A stretch of 17,995 nt of DNA, from assembly GCA_937983075.1 (NCBI GenBank), contig CALKAQ010000046.1, positions 1 through 17,995 on the forward strand. Direction: 5' to 3'. Below, piece by piece: positions 1 to 6,128 of this stretch. The notes beneath the pieces were generated by a model, which did not search any database, was not told the origin of the DNA, and worked only from the letters and a program-made list of their open reading frames with translations. Within the stretch, counting starts at the first letter, position 1; the number at the start of each line of letters is the position of its first letter. This DNA is from an uncultured bacterium (GTDB taxonomy: Bacteria > Bacillota > Limnochordia > DTU080 > JAAYLA01). A program made the translations under genes and the position numbers.

Positions 1-6
1 TATATA

Positions 7-42
7 GAGCCGTTCATGCGTCATATTACTGCTGGACGGCTC
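7..42. other. Imperfect inverted repeat / stem-loop
   Basis: GAGCCGTTCA (7-16) pairs with TGGACGGCTC (33-42) over 10 positions with one G-T pair, around a 16-nt loop. No T-run follows on either strand, so it is not a convincing intrinsic terminator. It could be an operator, an RNA-processing site or a remnant of the gene to the left. The rest of 1-107 is AT-rich with homopolymer runs and holds no gene that I can see. Confidence 0.35.
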
Positions 43-107
43 ATAATTATTAAACATAACTCTTGATTCTTTTTTTAATAAAAAATTTTTGGAAAGAAGT
101 AGGAAAC

Positions 108-146
108 TCCCTCCTTTTGTCGAATTAAATTCTTCAAAAGGAGGGA
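108..146 (+). promoter_or_regulatory. Hairpin leader masking the Shine-Dalgarno of the next gene
   Basis: TCCCTCCTTTTG (108-119) is the exact reverse complement of CAAAAGGAGGGA (135-146), which gives a perfect 12-bp stem with a 15-nt loop (120-134). The right arm contains the whole ribosome binding site AAAGGAGG (137-144) used by the TTG start at 152. No T-run follows the stem, so it is not a terminator. The likely effect is to repress translation of the downstream cassette until the stem opens. The left arm and loop also carry TGTCGAA (118-124), identical to the Spo0A-box consensus. Confidence 0.65.
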
Positions 147-151
147 TATAG

Positions 152-1048
152 TTGAAAAGTAAAAATATCTCTGCTTATCAAGTAAATCTTGTTTATATTG
201 ATAAAGAAAAAAATGGAGAAGTATATAAAGATAAGTGGGATTCCAGCGAATTATTATCTGTTTTAAAAAGCATAAATGACAAAGATAAACTTGAAAAAAG
301 GCAAATTCTTAATGGTTGGTTTATGTTGCTTCATGAATTAAACAATGAGAAAGCTTATATAACGGGATGTATTCAGTATGCAGAGTACGGTTATATAGGG
401 AATTTAATTGACGCTGATACCCTTTCAGAAAGGGAAAATCCAAAGAAACTAAGAGAAGGGGAAGAAAAATACGTTCATTTTTTATTTCGTAAGAATGATG
501 GATTGCTTTTGCTACAAGGGGATACTAAAATTACCAGGGCTAAATTTGAAGATTACATAAATAATAAAGGAAAAGATAAACTAGATGAATTTAAATTATA
601 TGGAGTTCAACTTGAAACATTACTGCGTACTGATTTCTTTGAAGAAATTGATAAGTTAGACAAAGTTGGACAAATACATTTAGAAATAGAGACTGAATCT
701 CCATTTGCAGACGAGAATGAAGTAATAACTAATGCAAAAAGGAAAGCTCTTGAATTAAATAGTACACATTTTATGCTTTCTTTTCACGCTAAATATAAAA
801 GAAAAGGATTAGAGGGTTATATTCCATTTTTAAAAAGCTACCACAATAAAAAAGGAGTATCGAAGATTAAAGTAGTTGGTAAAAAAGGAAAAGCAGATAA
901 AGTTATTAACACTGACACATATGCCGAGAAATATCCTGTATCAATAAAGACTGATCAAAACGGAAAATTAGTTACTGAAGATGCATATACGCAAATAAAA
1001 AGAATTGCCGAAAACAGAGAGTTAATTAGAAGGGATGATAAAAATTAA
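152..1048 (+). CDS. RexA-like soluble component of a two-gene cassette (putative phage exclusion)
   Basis: This 298-residue, lysine-rich protein has no signal peptide or membrane segment. The start is TTG at 152, placed by AAAGGAGG at 137-144. I see two parts: an N-terminal part with a beta-rich core ending near VHFLFRKNDGLLLLQGD (residues 108-124), and a C-terminal part with GVSKIKVVGKK (235-245) and a basic helical tail. The GDT motif, the Y/F-hxGVQLxxLLR stretch and the closing lysine-rich strand followed by a helix resemble, by eye, the order of elements in lambda RexA (DNA-binding, RdgC-like fold). It is followed after 3 nt by a four-helix membrane protein, as rexA is by rexB. An alternative is a relative of Kiwa KwaB (DUF4868) or another DUF family. 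GC is far below that of the late genes, which suggests acquisition. The function is inferred, not shown. Confidence 0.45.
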   Translation: MKSKNISAYQVNLVYIDKEKNGEVYKDKWDSSELLSVLKSINDKDKLEKRQILNGWFMLLHELNNEKAYITGCIQYAEYGYIGNLIDADTLSERENPKKLREGEEKYVHFLFRKNDGLLLLQGDTKITRAKFEDYINNKGKDKLDEFKLYGVQLETLLRTDFFEEIDKLDKVGQIHLEIETESPFADENEVITNAKRKALELNSTHFMLSFHAKYKRKGLEGYIPFLKSYHNKKGVSKIKVVGKKGKADKVINTDTYAEKYPVSIKTDQNGKLVTEDAYTQIKRIAENRELIRRDDKN

Positions 1049-1051
1049 AGT

Positions 1052-1627
1052 ATGAAACTGTTCATAAGATTTTGGAGGGCCAATGATTTTCCTGTGAAGG
1101 TGATATTTGATTATTTTCGATACTCATCTAGGTCAGAGAAAGTTTTTGATTTTATTATTCCAGCAATATTATGTTCAATTATACTTGCTTCACTAATATT
1201 TAACAATCATGAAATCAAGGATATTTTAAAGGGAATCCCTTCTATTAACAACCAAGTTTTGACTTCAATTTCAATATTAGCAGGTTTTAATGTTGCTAGT
1301 ATTTCTGTATTAGCAACTACTAATTCAGACTTAATGAACAGGCTTGCAAAACAAGAAAGCCAAGAACATCCAGGGGTTACTTTATTTTATATTTTAATGT
1401 CATTTTTTTGTGCAGCAATAACACTTCAATTTTTTGTTATTTTTATTGGTATTGCAATATTAGTTTACTCCTCTATAAGTAACGTTGAATCAATACTTGA
1501 GATTCTTACTCCGCAGTTAGTTTGGGCGTTTTTTTACATCTGGATCTATGTAATATTTGTGTCAGTATTAGTATCTTTGAGAAACCTGAAAACACTTTTC
1601 ACAATAATTGTAGAAGAAAAAAAATGA
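1052..1627 (+). CDS. Four-helix membrane protein, RexB/KwaA-like partner
   Basis: This 191-residue protein has four hydrophobic segments, at about residues 32-50, 69-90, 109-139 and 155-176. The short N-terminus is basic and the tail is charged (EEKK). It starts 3 nt after the stop of the preceding gene and has only a weak AGAAGGG upstream, so translation is probably coupled to that gene. Size and topology fit the membrane half of a two-component exclusion system: lambda RexB has 144 residues and four spans, and Kiwa KwaA is also tetraspan. By analogy it would act in the cytoplasmic membrane, possibly as a channel gated by the soluble partner. I see no enzymatic motif. A holin is less likely because the protein is large and far from lysis genes. 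The membrane topology is clear; the role is inferred. Confidence 0.5.
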   Translation: MKLFIRFWRANDFPVKVIFDYFRYSSRSEKVFDFIIPAILCSIILASLIFNNHEIKDILKGIPSINNQVLTSISILAGFNVASISVLATTNSDLMNRLAKQESQEHPGVTLFYILMSFFCAAITLQFFVIFIGIAILVYSSISNVESILEILTPQLVWAFFYIWIYVIFVSVLVSLRNLKTLFTIIVEEKK

Positions 1628-1660
1628 TTTTTAAATATAGTGATGCCTAACTGAAGAATA

Positions 1661-1688
1661 AAAGGAAAAATCCACCATAAAAGGTGGA
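1661..1688 (-). terminator. Intrinsic terminator of the DUF2188 gene
   Basis: On the minus strand the stem TCCACC/GGTGGA with a 6-nt loop (1671-1688) lies directly after the DUF2188 stop and is followed by TTTTTCCTTTTATT. On the plus strand the T-run begins about 10 nt after the stem, so it may also weakly terminate transcripts of the membrane-protein gene that ends at 1627. Confidence 0.6.
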
Positions 1689-1690
1689 AA

Positions 1691-1930
1691 TTAATGTTTT
1701 TTATCTTTAGGTGGATGAGGATCATTACCATAACTATCCGCGTCTCTAAACTTTCCATCCTTGCCTTGAATCCGTAATTCGGATTCTTGATTTTTAGCTA
1801 TTTCTTTGGCAAATTCAATGGCGTCTTTTTGGGTGTCGAATTCTTTAGTTAACTTTTTGTTCCCTTCGCCACGGACTCCCCATTTACCACCGTGGCGAAC
1901 AACATATTGATTTTTTCCTTTTTTGGGCAA
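1691..1930 (-). CDS. DUF2188 domain protein
   Basis: This small 79-residue protein shows the family pattern throughout: NQYVV..HGGKWGVRGEGN, then an FDTQKDAIEFAKEIAKNQ helix, then a strand ELRIQGKDGKFRDADSYGNDP and a basic PPKDKKH tail. Family members are small alpha/beta proteins found in chromosomes and prophages, and no biochemical function is established. An upstream in-frame GTG (1937-1939) lies inside the AAGGAGGTG motif and cannot be used with it. The TTG at 1930 lies 9 nt from AAGGAGG (1946-1940) and is preferred; it gives an MPKKGKNQ N-terminus. The gene runs against all its neighbours and has its own promoter and terminator, as moron genes do. Confidence 0.85.
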   Translation of the reverse strand: MPKKGKNQYVVRHGGKWGVRGEGNKKLTKEFDTQKDAIEFAKEIAKNQESELRIQGKDGKFRDADSYGNDPHPPKDKKH

Positions 1931-1952
1931 TATGATCACCTCCTTATGATTG

Positions 1953-1961
1953 ATTATATCA
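1953..1961 (-). promoter_or_regulatory. Extended -10 promoter of the DUF2188 gene
   Basis: The minus strand reads TGATATAAT, a perfect -10 hexamer with the TGn extension. The -35 region is poor: TTCATT, 16 nt upstream, matches TTGACA at 3 of 6 positions. The predicted transcription start, near 1946, falls at the first base of the AAGGAGG ribosome binding site, so the 5' leader would be only about 16 nt long. Confidence 0.55.
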
Positions 1962-1992
1962 ATAATTAGAAATTAATGAAGGAAAAAAAGTC

Positions 1993-2022
1993 CCTCTTTG
2001 TCGAAGGGTTAGGGCAAGGAGG
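1993..2022 (+). promoter_or_regulatory. Second RBS-masking leader hairpin
   Basis: CCTCTTTG (1993-2000) can pair along its full length with CAAGGAGG (2015-2022), which includes the Shine-Dalgarno of the gene starting at 2032. There is one G-U pair and a 14-nt loop beginning TCGAA. The design and left-arm sequence match the leader at 108-146. A competing short stem (CCCT 1992-1995 with AGGG 2005-2008) is also possible. TGTCGAA recurs at 1999-2005. Confidence 0.4.
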
Positions 2023-2031
2023 TGGTATTCG

Positions 2032-2205
2032 ATGGATAAAAGCGAGCTTGCTAAAAAATTGAAAAATGTCAATGAAGAGGCATCTAAAGTTATTAAACAA
2101 TTGTATGAAACAGACGATAAAACAGTTATTGAAACTCTGGTATATGAGTTGGCTAATCGTGTTTATATGATGGGCTTAAAAGACGGTCAAAATGATTCGC
2201 GATAA
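2032..2205 (+). CDS. Small helical protein, 57 aa, unknown function
   Basis: The ATG is preceded by a strong AAGGAGGTGG (2016-2025). The product is acidic and basic mixed, almost wholly helical and lacks Cys. It opens MDKSELAKKLKNVNEEASKV and ends in MMGLKDGQNDSR. I do not recognise the family. Its position just before the HNH/terminase block is where many Bacillales phages carry short regulators or genes of unknown role. Its stop codon (2203-2205) forms part of the terminator stem that follows, so this gene ends its own transcript. The leader may mask its ribosome binding site. Confidence 0.65.
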   Translation: MDKSELAKKLKNVNEEASKVIKQLYETDDKTVIETLVYELANRVYMMGLKDGQNDSR

Positions 2206-2232
2206 AGCACCCAACGTGGTGCTTTTTCTTTT
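2204..2232 (+). terminator. Intrinsic terminator before the packaging genes
   Basis: AAAGCACC (2204-2211) pairs perfectly with GGTGCTTT (2218-2225) around a 6-nt loop, followed by TTCTTTT. It separates the left-flank genes from the HNH/terminase operon. Late transcription must therefore either start in the 26 nt between it and the HNH start, read through it, or be antiterminated. Confidence 0.7.
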
Positions 2233-2257
2233 GCCAATTTTCGTGAGGTTGATCATT

Positions 2258-2596
2258 TTGAAAGAATACAGGACGGAAGAGCAAAAACGAAAGTTTTATG
2301 ATAGCAAAGAGTGGAAGCAGCTGCGCAAGGAACGCATGCGGATCGACAACTACGAATGCCAAGAGTGCAAGCGAAACGGCAAGGTAAGCATCGACACGAA
2401 CGAGTACAGCGAGTCGGCCAAGCGCAAAAAAATCCAGCTGGTCGTGCATCACATTCTAGAGCTGGAGCATCATCCGGATTTGGCGTTAGAGATCGACAAT
2501 CTTGAAACGCTGTGTGTGAATTGTCACAACCGTATCCATGGAAGAGGTTTTGAACCGAAAGTGAACAAATGGGCACATGATGAAAGGTGGGATTGA
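2258..2596 (+). CDS. HNH homing-type endonuclease associated with terminase
   Basis: This 112-residue HNH nuclease has zinc-binding pairs C34/C37 and C86/C89, the catalytic HH dyad at 64-65 (LVVHHILELE), the bridging N81 (DNLETLC) and the final H90/H94 (CHNRIH). The start is TTG at 2258, after GAGG at 2245-2248, and gives MKEYRTEEQK, the usual N-terminus of this family. An in-frame ATG at 2192 lies before the terminator at 2204-2232 and is unlikely. In HK97-like phages such HNH proteins lie next to terminase and stimulate specific cos cleavage by the large subunit, so its place upstream of terS supports a cos-type packaging scheme. Confidence 0.88.
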   Translation: MKEYRTEEQKRKFYDSKEWKQLRKERMRIDNYECQECKRNGKVSIDTNEYSESAKRKKIQLVVHHILELEHHPDLALEIDNLETLCVNCHNRIHGRGFEPKVNKWAHDERWD

Positions 2597-2904
2597 CAGT
2601 AATCAAAGCAATTTGTAACGAAGGATGCGGCCAGCAGTTCGAGATCACGGACATGCCGACCATACAGCTTGATGATGACATCGAGAAAACATACTTCACG
2701 TGTCCGCATTGTCAACATGAGTATGTGGCGTTCTATACGGATGAGGAAATACGCAAGCTACAGGTGAGGATCAGGCGTATTCAACGGCGATTTGCTGATG
2801 TAGCGAAGAAAGAGGCAGCGATGCGAGAGCAGATTAAGGAGAAGATGGATGCGTTGAGAAAACGTATGGATACCCCCCGGTCAAAAGATTTGGGAAAAAC
2901 CTAA
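2593..2904 (+). CDS. Zinc-ribbon protein with C-terminal coiled coil
   Basis: This 103-residue protein has four cysteines placed as C8-x3-C12 and C37-x2-C40 (FTCPHCQHEY), which form a probable zinc ribbon. A basic amphipathic helix follows from about residue 50 to 95. The TTG at 2593 overlaps the HNH stop as TTGA, which supports this start over the GTG at 2587; AAAGGTGG lies just before it. Small zinc-ribbon proteins are common between HNH and terminase genes in Firmicute phages, and their function is not established. A part in DNA packaging near cos is possible. The 3' end of the gene (around 2870-2904) overlaps the candidate cos region. Confidence 0.7.
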   Translation: MTVIKAICNEGCGQQFEITDMPTIQLDDDIEKTYFTCPHCQHEYVAFYTDEEIRKLQVRIRRIQRRFADVAKKEAAMREQIKEKMDALRKRMDTPRSKDLGKT

Positions 2905-2960
2905 GTCTTGGCACCGGCGGCCGGGCTCGACTGTCGAAAAAAATCACCATATTCGCGCGT
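2870..2960. other. Candidate cos region
   Basis: This stretch lies between the HNH/zinc-ribbon genes and terS, where cos sites of HK97-like Firmicute phages are found. It holds a C-run followed by GG (ACCCCCCGGTC, 2874-2884) and a GC-rich element with palindromic CGGCCG (2918-2923) inside CCGGCGGCCGG. An A-run follows (2937-2943). I cannot place the nick positions or overhang from sequence alone. Confidence 0.35.
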
Positions 2961-2977
2961 TAGGGGGTGGTTAGGGG

Positions 2978-3292
2978 ATGGATGAGAAGAAACTGAAAGC
3001 CATAAAAAACGAATTATTAAAACGAATCGACAGAAAAAGTAAAGTACAGCGGGAGAAAGTCGAGCGCTACTTAAACCTAGTGAGGCTCTTTTATATGCTC
3101 GATGAGGCGATAGAAAAGCATGGTGTTATGATCACGACCATCAATGGATCGCAGCAGTTTACAAAGCCGAATCCTGCCATTGCGGAGAAGAACAAAATCA
3201 ACACGAGTTTAATTGCTCTCGGTAAAGACCTGGGACTGGATACGCCTCCTCCCACGCAAAAGGACCCAGAAGATATAAGCGAATTGATTTAA
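2978..3292 (+). CDS. terS: Terminase small subunit, P27 family
   Basis: This 104-residue protein has a basic N-terminal helix (MDEKKLKAIKNELLKRIDRK), a central helix around VERYLNLVRLFYMLDEAI, and the C-terminal pattern NPAIAEKNKINTSLIALGKDLGL typical of P27-type small terminases. It would bind the packaging site and present DNA to the large subunit. The start ATG follows AGGGGGTGG (2962-2970) at 7-nt spacing. TerL starts 2 nt after its stop. The protein is a little shorter than many family members but appears intact. Confidence 0.85.
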   Translation: MDEKKLKAIKNELLKRIDRKSKVQREKVERYLNLVRLFYMLDEAIEKHGVMITTINGSQQFTKPNPAIAEKNKINTSLIALGKDLGLDTPPPTQKDPEDISELI

Positions 3293-3294
3293 TC

Positions 3295-4971
3295 ATGCTT
3301 AGACAGAAATATGTGGACGAATACATCCAGCTTTACCGGGAGGGTAAGGTTCTTTTCAATTACGAACGTGTACTGCTAATCGAATACTTGGAACGAGACG
3401 TGTTGTCCCGGGATGATTTGTACTTTGATGACGAAATGATCGAGAACTGCATCCGGTTTGCGGAGAAATGGTATTTCCCGCTCGAGCCGTTTCAAAAGTT
3501 CCTGATCGCTTTCGTTTTTCTGTTCTACAAAGGAACCCGGCGCACGTTTTACCGCCGCTTCCTTTGGATGATGGGGCGTGGTGCCGGAAAGAACGGCCTG
3601 ATCTCGGTGATCGGGCATTTTTTGATTTCCGAGCTGCACGGAGTCCGGGGGTACAACATTTCCGTCATCGCCAACTCCGAGGAACAAGCTAAAACATCTG
3701 TTGAAGAGGTTGGGGATGTTGTCAAGCGGCATCCTACACTCCAGCGTCATTTCAAGGCTACTGCAACACAGGTTTTATCCAAAAAGACAAATAGTGTTTT
3801 CAAGTTTCGCACATCCAATGGTAACACCAAGGACGGCCTGAGAGACGGTGCGGTTGTTTTCGACGAGATCCACTATTTCGAGAACAACGAGAACGTTCGG
3901 GTTCACATTTCCGGTCTCGGGAAACGCCAGCCCCCCAGGGAGTTCTACATTGGCACAGATGGGTACGTGAGAGATGGTTTCCTGGACAAAATGAAAGATC
4001 GCGCCATGCGGGTTCTCGAAGGCAAGGCCAGATCCAACTCGCTGTTCCCGTTTATCTGCAAATTGGATTCCGAGGAAGAGGTTGACAAACCATGCAACTG
4101 GGAGAAAGCGAACCCAATGCTCAGCGAACCTCGGGGAGAATACGCTCAAGGGCTATATGAAACGGTCTTGGAGGAATACCACAACCTGATCGACGATCCT
4201 TCGAACCGCGAGGAATTCATGACAAAGCGCATGAATCTGCCGGTAACTGATCTTGAAAGATCGGTTGCTAAGTGGGAGGAAATAGCGGCTACAAACCAGC
4301 CCCTCCCGGACCTCGAAGGCAAAGAGTGTATTGGCTGTCTTGATTTTGCCCAAATTCGTGACTTTGCGGCTGTCGGGTTGGTGTTCAAACACGATGGCAA
4401 GGTTCCGTTTATCACTCATTCGTTCGTGCGCAAAGAGTTTGCTGATAAATACTATGGCTACTCCAGGATAAATGTGGGAGAGACTGAGAAATTCGCGCCA
4501 ATCAAGGAATGGGAGTCGCAAGGGCTGCTCACTGTTGTCGATGAGGAAATGATCAACTTCGAACACATCGTCAACTGGTTTGTGACTATGAGGTTGAAAT
4601 ACAACATCAAGAAGATAATCGGAGACAGTTACCGCATGGAGATGCTTAAACCGATGTTAGAGGCAGTGGGCTTTGAAGTCGAAGTGATTCGTCGGCCAGA
4701 AGCGATTCACGGGTTGCTTGCACCTCGCATAGAGACATATTTCGCCAAGCGAATGTTTGTCTGGGGGGACAACCCGCTCATGCGCTGGTATACGAACAAC
4801 GTCCTGGTCACCATCAAGAAGGACGGAAACAAAGTCTATGGCAAAAAGGAACCTATCCGCAGGAAAACAGACGGCTTTCAAGCGTTGGTTTGTGGATTAT
4901 ATCGCATCGAGGAACTGAGCGATGACAGTATCGAGGATGCTCTGGACATGCTGAGTTCCTTGAATTTCTGA
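3295..4971 (+). CDS. terL: Terminase large subunit
   Basis: This 558-residue protein is an ATPase plus RNase H-like nuclease that drives DNA into the prohead and cuts it. Walker A is GRGAGKN at residues 94-100 and Walker B with the catalytic carboxylate is AVVFDEIH at 186-193. Nuclease carboxylates are D350 (GCLDFAQ), D444 (IIGDSY) and D526 (KTDGFQA). Length is normal for the HK97-type Terminase_1/Terminase_6 group. There is no clear Shine-Dalgarno before the ATG, and the 2-nt gap to terS points to translational coupling, which would tie the two subunits' levels. It is intact. Confidence 0.95.
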   Translation: MLRQKYVDEYIQLYREGKVLFNYERVLLIEYLERDVLSRDDLYFDDEMIENCIRFAEKWYFPLEPFQKFLIAFVFLFYKGTRRTFYRRFLWMMGRGAGKNGLISVIGHFLISELHGVRGYNISVIANSEEQAKTSVEEVGDVVKRHPTLQRHFKATATQVLSKKTNSVFKFRTSNGNTKDGLRDGAVVFDEIHYFENNENVRVHISGLGKRQPPREFYIGTDGYVRDGFLDKMKDRAMRVLEGKARSNSLFPFICKLDSEEEVDKPCNWEKANPMLSEPRGEYAQGLYETVLEEYHNLIDDPSNREEFMTKRMNLPVTDLERSVAKWEEIAATNQPLPDLEGKECIGCLDFAQIRDFAAVGLVFKHDGKVPFITHSFVRKEFADKYYGYSRINVGETEKFAPIKEWESQGLLTVVDEEMINFEHIVNWFVTMRLKYNIKKIIGDSYRMEMLKPMLEAVGFEVEVIRRPEAIHGLLAPRIETYFAKRMFVWGDNPLMRWYTNNVLVTIKKDGNKVYGKKEPIRRKTDGFQALVCGLYRIEELSDDSIEDALDMLSSLNF

Positions 4972-4991
4972 GAAGGGGGTGAGAAGGACGA

Positions 4992-6128
4992 ATGGGATTT
5001 TTGGATAGTATTTTTCGACGAAATAAAGAATTGGAATCGTTATTCGACTTAGACATGTTTTATGACTTTGCTAAGCGCCCCTATCTCAAAAAAGTGGCAC
5101 TTGAAATCTGTATTAACTTCATCGCTCGGACGATCAGCTTGAGCAAGTTTCGGATCGTCGAAAACGGCAAACGCATTTATGACGAGTGGGATTATTTGCT
5201 CAATGTTCGACCAAACACCGACCAGTCAGCGGCAGAGTTTTGGCAGATATTTGCTGCAAAGTTGATTCATGATAATGAGGTGTTGGTTGTTCTCACTGAT
5301 ACGAATGACCTTCTAATCGCTGACAGCTTTACTCGTGAGGAATATGCGGTGTACCCAGACAAGTTCCGGGACGTAACTGTGAAAGATTATACGTTCGAAA
5401 GAACGTTTCAGATGAACGAGGTCATTTACTTGACCTATCAAAACGAGAAGTTGTCGCGATTTATGAACGCGATGTTTGACGACTACTCTGCCCTCTTTAC
5501 CCGAATGCTGGAAACTCAGAAAATTAGCAACCAGATCCGGGGTGTTGTAGGGATTGATTCAACGCAATCCCTGGATGAGGATAAGCGCAAGAAGCTACAA
5601 GACTTCATTGATCGTTTGTTTACTTCTTTCAAGAATAGTATCGCCTTGGTGCCAAAACTCAAGGGATTTGAATACACCGAAGTGGCCGATGGTAGTAACA
5701 ATGGTAAGTCCGTTGATGAACTTAAGAAACTGAAACGCGACCTGGTAGATGAGGTAGCTACTATCTTGGGTATCCCGACATCGCTCGTACATGGAGATAT
5801 GTCTGAATACGAAACAGCTCTGAAAGCATATAGTCGGTTCTGCATTTCACCATTCCTCAAGAAAATACATGATGAGTTGAACGCAAAAATCATCGAGAAA
5901 AAAGACTATCTGAAAGGAAAACGGGTCCAAGTGTATGGGGTGATTGAATCGAATCCGCTTGAATTGGCCAATGCGGTTGACAAGTTGCGGGCATCCGGCG
6001 TTTATAACGCAAATGAAATCCGCATCAAGCTGGGCGATGAACCTGTCGACAACCCTGCGTTGGATGAGTACGTGTTGACCAAAAACTATGAGAGGCCTTT
6101 GGAAGGGGGTGAGGGGGACGATGAGTAG
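4992..6128 (+). CDS. Portal protein, HK97/Phage_portal family
   Basis: This 378-residue protein would form the ring at the DNA entry vertex. Typical elements are an N-terminal MGFLDSIFRR, then YLKKVALEICINFIARTIS, the stretch WDYLLNVRPNTDQSAAEFW, and the C-terminal ILGIPTSLVHGDMSEYETALKAY followed by FCISPFLKKIHDELN. These match the Phage_portal family, which is usually 370-430 residues. The start ATG follows GAAGGGGGTGAG (4972-4983). The 3' end overlaps the protease start by 8 nt. The tail of the protein is acidic and glycine-rich (EGGEGDDE). Confidence 0.92.
   Translation: MGFLDSIFRRNKELESLFDLDMFYDFAKRPYLKKVALEICINFIARTISLSKFRIVENGKRIYDEWDYLLNVRPNTDQSAAEFWQIFAAKLIHDNEVLVVLTDTNDLLIADSFTREEYAVYPDKFRDVTVKDYTFERTFQMNEVIYLTYQNEKLSRFMNAMFDDYSALFTRMLETQKISNQIRGVVGIDSTQSLDEDKRKKLQDFIDRLFTSFKNSIALVPKLKGFEYTEVADGSNNGKSVDELKKLKRDLVDEVATILGIPTSLVHGDMSEYETALKAYSRFCISPFLKKIHDELNAKIIEKKDYLKGKRVQVYGVIESNPLELANAVDKLRASGVYNANEIRIKLGDEPVDNPALDEYVLTKNYERPLEGGEGDDE

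Noticed and set aside
63..91. TTGATT as the -35 of a promoter for the first cassette
   Set aside because: No acceptable -10 at 16-18 nt; the TAATAA that follows is only 7 nt away.
108..146. The 12-bp hairpin as an intrinsic terminator of an upstream gene
   Set aside because: The stem is followed by GATATAGTTG without a T-run on the plus strand, and its right arm is a functional ribosome site. Translational control fits better.
2231..2259. TTGCCA as the -35 of a late promoter before the HNH gene
   Set aside because: At 17-nt spacing the -10 position reads CATTTT, a poor match, and there is no TGn extension.
2253..2699. Minus-strand frame of 148 codons across the HNH and zinc-ribbon genes
   Set aside because: It is antisense to two recognised zinc-binding proteins. 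Its many cysteines and histidines are a by-product of that.
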